The notes under the pieces: model-generated
Told to the model about the DNA's origin: nothing
Databases searched by the model: none
Seen by the model: only the letters and a program-made list of their open reading frames with translations
Program-made: the position numbers and the translations under genes
Part shown: positions 35,341 to 46,689 of the stretch, one piece after another
How the letters are laid out: each line of letters begins with the position of its first letter
How positions within the stretch are numbered: position 1 is the stretch's first letter
Assembly: GCA_020091685.1 (NCBI GenBank)
Contig: CM034607.1
Span: forward strand, 33,192,852 to 33,256,851
DNA length: 64,000 nt
Direction: 5' to 3'
Origin: Lutjanus erythropterus
Lineage: Eukaryota; Chordata; Actinopteri; Lutjaniformes; Lutjanidae

Positions 35341-35479
35341 AGATCCAGAGGAACTTCCACTGGTGCTGATCAGCCGCAGACTTCACAGTAATGACATGGG
35401 TTGTAGAAGCTTTCCTCTTCCTCAGCTGCTACTGCCAGAACAACTCACTGAACACCAGCATGCTTCACTGGCAAACTAA
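35341..35479 (+). CDS. Exon-like terminal frame
   Basis: A pyrimidine-rich 3' splice-site-like sequence, GCGTGTTTCCCTTTACAG, ends at 35,340. It is followed in phase 2 by 45 open codons beginning PEELPLVLISRRLHSNDMG and ending PEQLTEHQHASLAN before TAA at 35,477-35,479. Codon choice (CTG, ATC, AGC, CGC, CAG) is coding-like. No homologous family is recognised and no upstream exon with matching phase was found. The 30-codon frame at 34,839-34,928 ends in phase 0 and does not fit. Confidence 0.22.
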
Positions 35480-35619
35480 GTGTGGGATTTCTAGCTTGGC
35501 TTGAAATAAAGCAACCTCCTCGATCAGCAAATCTTCACTGTTTGAACAAAGTTTTCTTAAACGAGGCACTTAATGCCTCGATCACAAGCAGCGAATCTGA
35601 CGACAACATCACTTTAAGG

Positions 35620-35668
35620 TTTAGGCATGTAGCCGACACTTTCATCCGAAACACCTGGCAGTAAGAAT
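35620..35668 (+). repeat. Short dispersed repeat fragment
   Basis: GGCATGTAGCCGACACTTTC followed by ATCCGAAAC...GCAGTAAG resembles the 'CATTTAGCCGACGCTTTTAT' segment that I know as abundant in percomorph fishes. The class is not certain. Confidence 0.4.
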
Positions 35669-35814
35669 AACAAGTTTATAATTCACTAATATTACAAGGA
35701 AGCAGTTATGCAGGAGTGCAAGGGTCACCTCAGCTGCAGGGAAAGCAAATAAAACATAACTTTGAGCGTCCTTTTCCAATGCAGTGGGAAAATACAGAAG
35801 AAGAGGGAGGAAAG

Positions 35815-36510
35815 TCTGTGCCTGAATGTAATGATCAATTGTACACAGCTGATTGATTACGCAATACCATTTTCATCTCCGCCTAGAGTGAACAAAGGGT
35901 GTTACTGAAGTGGGCAAAATGAGCAAATTAGAAGGGATTTAGGTAGAACTAAAGAGATCTTCTCAAGCAAATGGTGCTTATCATCCTATTAGCCTGCTGG
36001 ACTGTGGGCAGATAGGGGGCATCTACAGAAAGTGCTTTGGGCGGAAGGCTCTGATGCTGCAGAGGAAGAGGTCGGTGAAATTAAATTACAGTTACAACCA
36101 ACAATGTCTACAGGAAGTCTTTTTTTTTCCCCAACAGAAATGAATTTATATCGCTCCACAGCTGCATCACCATCGTTTCTCCAGCAAGCCGATGATCCGT
36201 TCATGGTATGTGAGCCGTGAACTCGAACATACATGATGCGTACAATACTGTCGTATTGTTGTTTTTCTCTGTGTTTATGTTCACGGTCGCACAAAAGCTA
36301 TTTATGTGTTGTAAATGTCAAAGCAATTTTTCACTTCAGCCGACATAAATGCCACGAGCCAGCTGTGTGGCAGTGAGAAGGACTTTTTATACTGATTTTA
36401 ATGTGAGTTATTATTTGTGTTTGGCAGCATGGCGTGATTATCCATCTATCAGTCTGGGTATTCATGCAGCTCCAACAGTGTATATTATGAATATGTTTTA
36501 ATGTCATGAA
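35815..36510. other. Candidate conserved non-coding block
   Basis: Contains a perfect C/EBP-ATF-type half-palindrome TTACGCAAT (35,857-35,865), TGATTGATTACG, AGCAAATTAGAAGG (35,921) and TTTTAATGTGAGTTATTA (36,396). Frames have no domain. Enhancer-like by texture only. Confidence 0.27.
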
Positions 36511-38045
36511 TTAATTCAACCACTCACAATGAAAAGCTGCTAACAGTATATTATAAGCTTTGTACTGGCTTTTGGCATGCATCTATACAGTGTATGTACA
36601 TGACATAAGGAGTGACTCATGACCCCATTTTAGTTTGAACATGCCTCCTTACATACTCCCAGATGCACCCAGACTGAGCTCTACACAAGTAACTGCCATT
36701 GCAATGGACAAACCTCCACCACGGCCAGGAATCTACGTCTTTGATATAAAATCAGCAAGCCCACACTTCACAGTTAACATTATTGCATGTTTAGGCGAGA
36801 ACAGGGACAAAAGTACAACTTTTTTCCTCTTCACACAGAGATGCATTCCCTGTTTTTGCATGCCCTGGACAAATGATTCAGATTCAGTCAGACTGGAAGT
36901 TACTTTTTCCTCTCTCTGTTGGGACAAATGTAACAGTTCAATAAATTCACTATGTTGCACATCTGGAAAGGGGAGGCCTCTGTTTGGTCTTTCTTACCCT
37001 ACCCTTGAGCATTTCTTGCAAATATAATTAGCGAAGAAATATCTTTTTAATAATATTGACTTGTCTTGTGCAACCTGTGACTTCTGTGAGCTGGATTTAT
37101 TGTGTCATTCCAAGTGCAAAGCTCGGTCCACTCACATCCCGGTCTACTCAGGAGGATCCTTAATGTCTTTTTAAAAGGTAACATGGCATATAGTAGCAGG
37201 CATAGGAAAAATATTACATTTATTCAGTCCTGACCAGAAGCAAGCATATAGGTCTCCCCACCAGTGATAAAAAATTAATGACTACAGGGGGAGATATCAA
37301 AAGCAGAGAGGGGGAGATCCCCCCTAATGCCCCCTGGCAATTTGTGCCCAGGGGTGTGTGAGAAGAGGACGTAACAGACCTGAAAGCTTGTAGAGCTCAC
37401 TGGGGTTTTAGGCAAGGCCGTCATCTTTTATTTGTTCACTGACCACAAAGGCATTCATGTTGTGTCCTGTTAGTAGCTGATACAGCTGAAAGGCTTAGTG
37501 GTAATTAATCCCTGAGACCAAACAATAAATCATTTTCCAAGTACTACCTGTGCCGTGACATTAAAGAAGAATGCTAGATGATTTAAGCTGCACACTAAAA
37601 AACTGCATCTCCAGCTCCTTATATGACTGTGGTTCAGTCCTGCACTGGAGCATCTGAGCGAACCTAAGACAGCAAGATTTCTGCAATGTCTGCTGGTCCT
37701 AAACCACTCACCAAGGCTTTAAAATATTTTCTGAGAGAAAAAGGGAGCCAGTGTGGTTCAGCTGCTTGAGGGAATTTGTTTTGCTGCAACATGCTTAACT
37801 TATTTTTCTGAGATGAAAGAATGCTGTTTTGGTCACTGATCTCGAGAAAGAGTGTAGGAAAACACAAAAGCTTGTAGCATCTGATTTGTTCTAGGAAACC
37901 ACGGACCCAAAATTCTTGGGTAGTGCATCTCATTTGGCCTCCAGGCAAAACAAAAGTGTTTATGTGTTTTTTTTTTTTGTTTTTTTTTTTTTGTAGAAAC
38001 AAGAATTACTCGTCCATGTTTTGATCGTCCAAGGCTCTGAGCAAT
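36511..38045. other. Non-coding DNA
   Basis: The 130-codon frame at 36,635-37,027 and the 112-codon minus frame at 37,664-38,002 have no domain. T-rich homopolymers lie at about 37,967-37,992. Otherwise nothing recognised. Confidence 0.45.
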
Positions 38046-38049
38046 TTAA

Positions 38050-38170
38050 GCTAGGGTTGTTCTGATACTGATATCAATGTCAGAAAATGCCTCTGTTACT
38101 CTAAGATACTGGTGTCGGTGTTGGTGACTGTACCAGTCTATGCACTTATCTGATACCACATAATTTAAAG
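38050..38170 (+). mobile_element. hAT-type element end, degraded
   Basis: AGCTAGGGTTGTTCTGATAC, then GATATCAATGTCAGAAAATG and GATACTGGTGTCGGTGTTGG match a fish element end I know as 'TAGGGTTGTTCCGATACCGA...'. The opposite end is missing, and a Tc1/mariner copy begins about 55 bp downstream. Confidence 0.5.
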
Positions 38171-38224
38171 TCACCTTGCAACTTTCAGCTATTCTCTGTT
38201 TGTATTTGTTCATGTATTACAAAC

Positions 38225-38911
38225 ATCAGGGACGCCATAGCCTACAGGCTAAAGAGGAAAAAGGACCATCAAGATTGTTACCAGCTCACAGCTCAAATGT
38301 CAGCATCTGTGATGGCATCGGGGGGTGTTGGTGCCCATGGCATCATGGGTAATGAAGGTCCTAATAATGCTGAAAGGTGCATACAAGTTTTGGAGCAACA
38401 TATGCTGTCATCCAGACATCCTTTTCGGGGACGTTGCTGCTTATATCAGCAAGACAATGTCAGGACACATCCTGCACATGTTCCAACAGCGTGGCTTTGT
38501 AGTAAAAGAGTTCAGGTACTAGACTGACCTGCCTGCAGTCCAGATCTGTCTCTCATTGAAAATGTGTGGTGCATTTTGAAGCACAAAAGTCCCTAGACTA
38601 TTGAACACCTGAAGTCGGATATCAAGCAAGAATGAGAACAAATTTCACTTTCAAAACAATTTGTGTCCTCAGTTCCTAAACTCTTCCTAAAACTGTGAGG
38701 GTGATGTATCACAGTGGTAACCATGCCTCTGTCACCACTTTTTTGGAACCTGTTACGGGCAATAAATTCAAAATAAGCGCAGATTTACAAAAGACAATAA
38801 AGTAACTTGTCATTGTAATTGCATTTACGTCAAAAAGGATTTGCAAATCACTCCATTCTGTATTTATTCTGTTTTACACAGTGTCCAAATGTTTTTGGAA
38901 TCAGAGTTGTA
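38225..38911 (+). mobile_element. Tc1/mariner (IS630) transposon copy, 5'-truncated
   Basis: The segment follows the 3' two-thirds of a Tc1/mariner family common in fish: transposase core, then CATGCCTCTGTCACC, TTGGAACCTGTTACGGGCAA, ATTTGCAAATCACTC and the terminal GTCCAAATGTTTTTGGAATC ending at GTTGTA (38,911). The left terminal repeat and the N-terminal DNA-binding part are absent. It is not mobile on its own. Confidence 0.85.
38297..38700 (+). pseudogene. Broken Tc1/mariner transposase
   Basis: The frame from 38,297 reads MSASVMASGG...HGIMGNEGP and CCLYQQDNVRTHPAH, holding the second catalytic Asp of the DDE triad (QQDN). The next codon after RVQVLD is TGA at about 38,525, where family members have tryptophan. 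In the same frame it continues PACSPDLSLIENVW, with the third catalytic residue (Glu of IENVW). Beyond that the frame decays within 40 codons. The first catalytic Asp and the helix-turn-helix domain are missing. It is a dead relic. Confidence 0.8.
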
Positions 38912-40439
38912 TGATTTCTGAAGGAGGAAAGCCTACAATGATATGTGCAGGGGACCAAGGCAGCTTCCCTGCATTACACTAAAGAAGTGTTATATTTCTT
39001 GGACACACGGCCTTCAAGATTGACCATACATGTTTTTCCAGATGGGATGAATCCTGTCGAGTACAGCACTGACAAAAAGCCAAAATAGCCCAAATTGTTT
39101 TTCCAGTATGCAGAGATTTCCTGCATTTGCTTGCATGTGCACAACATGGAAATCATGTGTCAAATATGACTTCAGCTTGACCCAAATATTGAGTTATGGC
39201 TCCAAAGCGACTTTTGTAAAGGTGAAATTAATGGAGTTTTCACATATCACTATCTGCATTCAGCACAGGCTGAGACTTTAACCTTTGTATTATTTATTTT
39301 TCTCTATCTCTCTAATAGCACAAGGTTCATCAGTTTCTGTCTGTCAAAACAATAACTTTACCAACACAATGCTGTTGCAATTACATAGATATGTAATTTG
39401 CGTCGCCCACTTCAGTGTGTGTCACTCTGACCGTTGTATAGATTTTTTTTTTCAATCGTAAACTCATTTATGAATCGGCTTATTGATCATGTTGTAAATT
39501 TAACTGTGGAAGCCTGCTGCTGTTTTGCTTTGTCTGTGTTGAGAGAAAGAGATGACTCTTGCTGGCACTGACACAAATTACACCAGTGTTTAGCTTGCCA
39601 TTGGCAAAATTACTGCTTTGACTTGAAAAGGGATACAGAAATCAATGCACCAAGTGCCATTAGAGAAACTAAAAGCACACACAGGTCTAACTTCGGAAAG
39701 CTTAAACTCCATTTGCTTTCTCCACTGAAAAATCACCCTGGGACCAAAGTCTGTGTTTGGTCCGAGTGTTAATAAACTAATCACCCACTGGTTTAAGAAC
39801 TATTTGGGGGCTGCCATCTTGTTTCTTTGCAACCACAGCTTGAGCTTCCTGGAGCTGTTGGGTGATGTTGGACAGCTTGGATGGTGCTTGGTTCAGGCTC
39901 GTCATCAGGGAAAGATGGCAGCCAGCTGGGCTACAGAGTGTCTTGTTTCTTGAAACAAAATGTCGGCCACCTGGTTGTGATCGTAGTGTGCACTTTTTGT
40001 GATTTTTGAGCACAGATGTGTCCTTATCCAAAGAGCACCTCAAAGAAGCGCACTTTGAGTCAAGGAAGAGCTTCTAATCAAACATTTTTTTTATGATTCT
40101 GAAAGCATTTTAGGGGAGAAATTGAATTATGTGTGATCAGCTTGATCTGAGTTTCATGAGCCCTGTGTTTTGCACTGAATGAACTCACTAAGGATGACTT
40201 GTCAATCACACAGTGGCCCCGCCTTAAAATATAAACTATTTTATCATCTATTTTGCTCTAAATGGGACCATAATTTACAAAATGAACATCATGCATTAAA
40301 GCACTGCTTCACTTTTCAGACCTGCAAGCTCCATCCACTATTTCAGCTACAGCCTATGGTTTAGGCAACATCTAACATCACATGGTCCAGTGTTGCATCA
40401 TGGACCGTTATGTAGAGGTCCTGCTTAATGCACTAATTT
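38912..40439. other. Non-coding DNA
   Basis: No gene. The frames at 39,590-40,043 have no domain. GCCATCTTGTTTCTTTGCAA (39,812) and GGCAGCC...GTCTTGTTTCTTG (39,918-39,953) are weakly repeated words of unknown meaning. Confidence 0.42.
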
Positions 40440-40685
40440 ATACCACTACCTTGCTTCGCATTTATCCAAGCACACTTTCTTGGCCCAGTATAACCACAGC
40501 TGTCCTCTGGCAGCCACAGAGCAGCTGGGGGCTGGGTTCTTGCGTGCCTGCACCTCGGCACTAGTCTTTAAGCGAGGGGAAAGTGTTGCTCACTCAGGTT
40601 CCCCCACCGGGCTAGTGCAGGGATTCGAACCCTGCCTAATTGACTACATTGCATTCACTGCGCCCTAGTCACTGCAACCTTGAGA
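40440..40685 (-). mobile_element. tRNA-headed SINE, minus strand
   Basis: The reverse complement starts with an A-box-like TAGGGCGCAGTGAATG, then a perfect B box in GGCAGGGTTCGAATCCCTGC (plus-strand position 40,616-40,635). The body follows (CTTAAAGACTAGTGCCGAGG) and then a GGATAAATGCGAAGCAAGG tail. This head-body-tail order is that of fish tRNA-derived SINEs. No target-site duplication was found by eye. Confidence 0.7.
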
Positions 40686-40689
40686 GGTG

Positions 40690-41400
40690 GCGTGAGGAAA
40701 GGATCTTGTCTAAAGCGAGCCCCGAGCCTCTGACAGTGGGCAGAGTCACACAGGCATCTTCTGAACGGCACATCAGAAATTGCCTCCCTCTCCAAAGCTC
40801 CTCTAACAATATTCAGCTCGGATTTTAGGAGTGAAGGGTATTCAGGCTGGCTGCAGGCTAATAGCCTACAAAGTCAAAAATGTACAGTAGCTGCGGGGTA
40901 ATAGGCAGCCGAGGCTGAGCTGAGCTGAGCTGACGGGGTGGCTGAAAAGGAAAGAAGGGAGGGAGGGAGAGGGATGGAAACCAAGAGACGAGTGGAGAGA
41001 GCAAGCAGAGGGCAAAGAAACATAGGAGGAGATGGAGGGAGGGAAAAATGACTGAGGTGGAGGGAGAGAGAGAAAAAAAAGAGAGCACAAACAATCCTCA
41101 GGTGATGCAATGCTACAGGTGCAGATTGCCCCTCCACCTCCTTCGTCTCTTTCTTTTCTATTCTTCTTCTCACCACTCGCCCTCTGTTGCTCCCCGGTGC
41201 CCTTGTCTCTGAGCGCTACATCAGAGGTGGGGTTACAGGTGCACCGAACAAATCCCTCACCCCCCCCCTCCCTTCCGCCGCCTCCTCCTCCTCCTCCATC
41301 CCTTCCTCCCTCCTCAGCGGGCTCGAGCCACATTAATCCGCTGATGTAGATTTACAGCGACAGGCCAGCCCGGTGAGCCCCTGGTTAGTTCACTTCAATT
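40690..41400. other. GC-richer block, possible regulatory region
   Basis: Higher GC than the surroundings. It contains four perfect GCTGA pentamers (40,914-40,933), a purine tract (40,945-41,085) and a C-rich pyrimidine tract (41,130-41,310). AGCCACATTAATCCGCTGAT at 41,326 ends the block. The 155-codon minus frame (40,866-41,333) is glycine/proline/serine-rich repeat translation. No promoter elements could be fixed. Confidence 0.3.
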
Positions 41401-41503
41401 CCAGAATGTTCTGCTGAATGTCCTTTTGTTTTTTCCCCTCATCTTTCTCCTCCTCCTCCTCTCAACCTGCCTCTTATGTTCCACAAGCTGTTGCCTTTCC
41501 TTA

Positions 41504-41522
41504 CTGCTGCTGCTGCTGCTGC
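41504..41522. repeat. (CTG)6 trinucleotide repeat
   Basis: Six uninterrupted CTG units inside a pyrimidine-rich stretch. No coding frame runs through it with other support. Confidence 0.9.
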
Positions 41523-42940
41523 CTTTTTGCATGATCCCTGACACATTTTCTTCAAATATCTGATGTGGCTGCTTGGATAATCCCAAGTGAGGGATTAGTG
41601 TGACACCTGACCCAGACGGTAAGAAAAACCAAAGATGAAGAGCACCTTTCCTCTTAGAACATATTTTGTGTTACTGTTATCATATAAGCAGGTAACACAG
41701 CAGCAGGAGCAGAGTTTATGTTTGCTGAGAAGCGACAACCTTAAATAGCTTTCGGTATTATGCAGACGTATCATTACTTTCCCTCCATTTACTGTTAATA
41801 AAACAGTTTGTGTCTGTTGGTTGAGGCGCATAATGCACCGTGTAAATGCGATGTCCCGGTTTTAAGTCTGGCCCAGAAATGTTGTTGCATGTCATCCACC
41901 CCTCTTCCTCCTAATCCTTCACTCTCTCCATCTACCTTAAAATATGCTACAAAGAGGAAAATACCAAAAAAAAAAAAGTCTCAGGGAGCCCGAGAACAAG
42001 AACTTCATTGTCAAAGTCTGCTTCTCTGTAATTGCTGTGCATATGAAAAATGAAGAACTTGAAAATATGTTTTGCAGAAGAGTGGCAGTGCTCTCAGTCA
42101 AGTCCCTTCATGTGCATTCTTAAAAACTGACAATGATTTCAACAGCTGCACATATCAAAAGAAAAAGAATGTTGCATCTGTGGACGGCCAGCTGCACAAG
42201 CCTAGTTATCACTGATTTAGGGACTTGCATGTTAAAAGATGTCTAGATTTGTGGGTTATTGTGATTTTTTTTGACTGATTCCTCTCAGGTGGTGAGGATG
42301 AATCACCTCAGATGTAACGCTATACAGTTGTAACATGTGCATTTTCTTTTGCCATGTAAATGTCATCATGATGTCATCACATCAGCATGTGGCGGGTGTA
42401 GTACTATCACCAGAATTCATCCAGTCTGCAGGGAATGGAAACTTGAGAACCTATCGAGCACAAATTAAGTCAAAATTAAGATCCAGGGATCGAGTTATAA
42501 GTTGTGTTTGTATGTTGTGGAGCTAAAATCCACATGGATGTCTGTGTACATCTGTTCTTTGTTAGTTACCACAGTTTTCACGTTATGCATGAGGTCTAGG
42601 TCTACTCTGTAAGGAACAAACTGTTACTAATGAGACTCACATGCATTTCATTTGTAACATTGCACAGCACCCATTTTCAGTTTAATTCCTCGTGACTTTT
42701 TTCTCTATTGAAAAAAAGTGGTTTATGATAGTAGCCTGGCAATATTATATATCAAAAAAACACAGAGTAAAAGAGTGAAAAGTGAAAAATGTGCAAACAG
42801 TTAAGGCCCTACTTCTTCAGCTGTCAAGCAATACGTGGAAACATTGCAGAGCAGCTCGACTCGATATTTATTCTGTACATTCATATATATAGTTAATCTT
42901 CCAGACACATCCCACAGATGTTTTCAGTGAAAACCTCAGA
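41523..42940. other. Non-coding DNA, nothing recognised
   Basis: Unique-looking AT-rich text. No gene or repeat I can support. Confidence 0.45.
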
Positions 42941-43065
42941 TAAAGCCACTGTGCCCGTCCAGCACCAAACAGGAGACAAAGTCTGGTGAACATTGTTGAG
43001 CCAAACAGATAGATATTCTCCTGGTGGAAACCAAAACTGAGCTAAAAGGAGAAAAGAGGGGGACC
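42941..43065 (+). repeat. Unclassified dispersed repeat, copy 3
   Basis: CGTCCAGCACCAAACAGGAG, TCTGGTGAACATTGTTGAGC and GGTGGAAACCAAAACTGAGC align in order with 21,990-22,145 and, at the end, with the fragment at 6,785-6,838. Confidence 0.6.
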
Positions 43066-44565
43066 TAAAACACAATTTCAAATCAAAGCACATAAATATT
43101 GCTGTCTTGTTGTGTGTATTTTCTGTCGTGCTCTTATTGCTGTTGTGATCTGATGTGGCTCTTCCTGTTAGGTGCTGCTATTCAAGCCTGTCTTGGCTGT
43201 GTCTCACTTGTAAAAGAGCATTTATCTCAATGTGGCTTTGTTGCATAAAGGTTATATATATTTATATAACTGTTGCTAGCAAGGTCACTATATAGGCAAA
43301 CACTGTTAAGTGTTTATGCCACATGTTGTCAACACATGTTGTGGTGACAGCTTGTTTCTGCTGCATGCCCCCAAGTGGTTAAAAAAAATCAATTCATGTG
43401 CTTTTTACACCGAAGGCTGCAACAGAGAATACTTTAAAGCTAGTTAGCAGGAGGCAGAACAGTCCATATGTGTAGTTAAATGTAAGACAAGCCTAAAAAA
43501 AAACTGGCAGTTCCATGCAGTTACTATGTCTTGTATCGATTCATATGAGCAGCAGTGGATTCGGCACAGCCACAGTGTTTTCTCTGTGGTCGCACAATTC
43601 AATCAAAGTCAACCCATTAATCAACGAGGGCCCTGATGATGGTGTACCAGAGCCCATCTGATAGGGCTGTGGGGGGGTTATGTAATTAAAAATGGCTGGA
43701 AACAACTTCTGGATGTCACATTGTTTTAAGAATATTCAAATTACTGTTTTAAAGAGATAGTTTGTATTATTTGAGGTGGGGTTGTATTAGTTACCTAGTC
43801 AATGCATTACCTATGGAAGATGGCAGTCGTGCACACAGACCAGCAGCCCCTCCGTCCTGCAGGGTAAAATTACTGATTTCACCCATGGAGTTTGGTTGGT
43901 TTGAAGAAAGTGATATTTGGCATATATTATGTTGACTTTCCATCTAAAATGACTGTCTGACAGCAAAGTAAAGGCGTGAAACTATTCTAAATATAGCATA
44001 CACTTGAACTTTTTTTTTTAGGTGGACCTTTTCAGTGGCTAAAATAAATTTGCTGAGCCTGTCAGGACATCTGCTTAGCTCCTGTACAGGCATCTACTGT
44101 AGCTAATAGACTGACTATTGATAAGTAATGCACATCAAATAATCCAAATTTTATTGAAACAACAATTACGTGATCAAGACAACATCTTTGAACCCAGATA
44201 TCAAGATGTATTTTGACTTCAAACGAGTGGTAAACAGCTCCAAACACGATCATCCATCTGAGGGATGTTCAGCCTTCATCAAATCAATCATGTCTGCTTT
44301 AATCCAGTTATCCATTTCAGGTCAAATTAAAGAGCAAATTTAATTAATCCTCTCATAAATTTATGATTTTTTTTAAATTTGTGTGTGAGCTCCATTATTG
44401 GGAAATAAAACGTCTGGTTTTGTGTGTTGTTTTTTCCTCGTTCCATTGTGTTTTTCACTCTGCTGGAAACACACACACTTCCAACATTGTAATGCGTCCA
44501 CCAAATGACATATGTTAACTCGGCGTGCATCGATTAACTTTGACACTGCAGCATCTTGTCTCTCA
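43066..44565. other. Non-coding DNA
   Basis: No gene. The palindromic AT-rich motif GGTTATATATATTTATATAA lies at 43,249. GGACCTTTTCAGTGGCTAAA near 44,024 resembles another frequent fish repeat, but is not firm. Confidence 0.42.
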
Positions 44566-44569
44566 CAGT

Positions 44570-46080
44570 TCCAAGCCACTGGCTCCTTTCCACCACCTTC
44601 TCCTCTACCACCGGTCCTCTGCCGTCTTATCTCTCTTTCCTTCCTTCCTGTCTTTAGTTCTTCCTTCCTACATCTTTTATCCCATCCCCTCCCACCGCGT
44701 TTTATCCTCACCTCTTTCCTTCGGCCAACACTTTATCTTTTCTTCCTTCCATTTTTCCTTTACTTCCTTCCTCCTTGCCTCCTTTCTTCCTCCATCCATC
44801 CTTCCTCCTCCACCCCAATACTAATCTCTCCTGATCTGACACTGCAGGCTGCTGGTCCACTTAGTTTCCTCCCCACACTGTTGACACTGGCCTGAGTCCT
44901 GCATCAGATACGCTGAAGGAGAGTGTGTGAGGGTGTGTGAGGGTGTGCGTGTGTGCGTGCGTACGAGGGGGTGGGACACACACAGGGGGAGGAGGGGGAG
45001 TAATGTCCAAGCGTGATGAAACACACCTACCGATGAATGCAAGTCCATTCATCTCCTTGTTCTCGGGCATCCATTCACAGAGGCTGATGGAGCGTGCCGA
45101 TAAAGAGGAGAGGAAGCAAGAAAAAAAACATGAGCAGGTATGAATGCTCGGACGGCGAGAGGGAGGGAACGGAGGAGGAGGAGGAGAGATGAATAAAAAG
45201 GGGAGGGAGGTAAGAAATGGAGAAAAGACAGGTGAAGAGAACAGAGATAGGAAGGAAGGAATGAGTCAGGTAGTGGAGGAAAGAAGGAAATATGGATCAA
45301 AACCAGGAGGGAGGGAAAGAAGATAAAGAAGAGGAGGAGGAGGGATTTATATAAGAGGGTAGAACAGAGGTGAGGAAGGATAGAAGAGGACAGCAACCAC
45401 GGAAAGAGAGGAAGAAGGAAGGAAGAAAAGAATGGGAAAATGAAGGAAAATCACTGATAGATGCAAATGGAGCTTAAGTAGTGATGAAAAAAGCATTAGA
45501 TAAGTTAGAAAGAAAAGGTAACGACCAAACAGGAGGATTAAAGCGAATGGGGAACAGGGAACACCAAGGAAAGAGTGAAAATGATGAAAGGGCACAAGGA
45601 AGTAAAGAAGAACCTAAAGGAAACTGAGACGAGAAAGAGGACCAGAGTAAAGAAAAGCGAAAAAGACTAGAAACCAGAAGAAGAGGGAGCGAAAAAATCA
45701 AATGAGGAACAGAGAAAAGTATAAATCAGGAATTGAAAGGTTAAATAGATGAAAGGGCACAGGAAGTGAAGATGAAAAGAGGAGAGGAGTGAGGAAATCA
45801 CAAGACGGAGGGATGTGGGGAAGAGGAGAGAAAGGAAGGGACAAAAAGTAAAAGAAGAGACAAACGAGGGTGAGAAGTTGCAAATGGAAGGACGGAAAGA
45901 TGAAAAGGCACAGGGAAGTAAGAAGAGACAAAAGGGAGATGGAAGTATGAAAAAAAGGAAAAGAGTAAGGAAGAAAATTGGGGAAAAGACTGAAAAGGGC
46001 AGGGGGCAACAGAGGAATACAGGCAACAAGAAATGATGAAAGGGATAGAAGGATAAAGGAAGCCAAATTTGAAATTGGAA
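44570..46080. repeat. Pyrimidine tract followed by a long purine tract
   Basis: 44,570-44,830 is CCTTCC-rich and 45,090-46,080 is GGAAGG/GAAAAG-rich on the same strand, separated by TG-rich text (44,920-44,970). A longer unit is visible in the purine part: GATGAAAGGGCACA-type words begin at 45,583, 45,748, 45,899 and (shortened) 46,036. Related text recurs at 46,895. Long S/F/L/P frames on the minus strand are artefacts of this composition. Confidence 0.88.
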
Positions 46081-46289
46081 AACTTTCTGGAGCCCATCCG
46101 AACTTTTAAACACAACAATCAACACACAATACTAATTACACCAGTGACAAGATATAAGATGGATTGAGGTGTTAATGTGACTTAAATGAGTTTTGACTAT
46201 GTTTTAATTAATCATAAATATTTTATGGTCATTTCAAACTTATAAAAAATGAAACTTAAAAATGTTTTAATTATTTTTCATGACCTCTG

Positions 46290-46345
46290 ACGGCCCACCT
46301 GCAGGGTCTTCACGCCTACACTTTGGGAATCATTGATCTAGAAAC
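46290..46345 (-). mobile_element. Possible hAT-type element end
   Basis: CACTTTGGGAATCATTGATC closely resembles the right end of hAT elements like the one at 19,381 (CAGTTTGGGAACCACTG). GACCTCTGACGGCCCACCTG precedes it. The opposite end was not found, so this is a fragment or a coincidence. Confidence 0.35.
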
Positions 46346-46689
46346 TTAAAGCCTAGTTTCCACTGCATAGTAGCCTGCACTTGCTCTTTTTCTGGTTTTC
46401 CAGCATGGGCATTGAGGGGACACAATCTGCAGTGGAAAATGAAATTTAAGAAAAGTACCACAAAGGCAAATCGAGTTAAGCCACGCGATGAAAACCCTTC
46501 ATTATTATACTATTCTATATTACCATTATCATATAAAACTACTGTTATTTTATCACTTTGCTCTCCAAACACCTTTGATCTTCCTTGTGCCTTCATCTGC
46601 ACCATGAATTCTCAAACAGTCTATTTTAACTGTTTATCTATCCAGCCATGCGTCTATCAGGAGGGACTAATAGGAAATGAAAGTGAAGG
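46346..46689. other. Non-coding DNA
   Basis: Nothing recognised. The 96-codon frame at 46,412-46,702 has no domain. Confidence 0.4.

Noticed and set aside
36635..37027. 130-codon plus-strand frame
   Set aside because: Not low complexity, but no domain, no splice signals and no coding-like composition.
40866..41333. 155-codon minus-strand frame
   Set aside because: Glycine-, serine- and proline-rich translation of GGA/CCT tracts.
45667..46125. 152-codon minus-strand frame, with several overlapping ones
   Set aside because: Same cause: GGAAG-rich DNA has few stop codons on the complementary strand.
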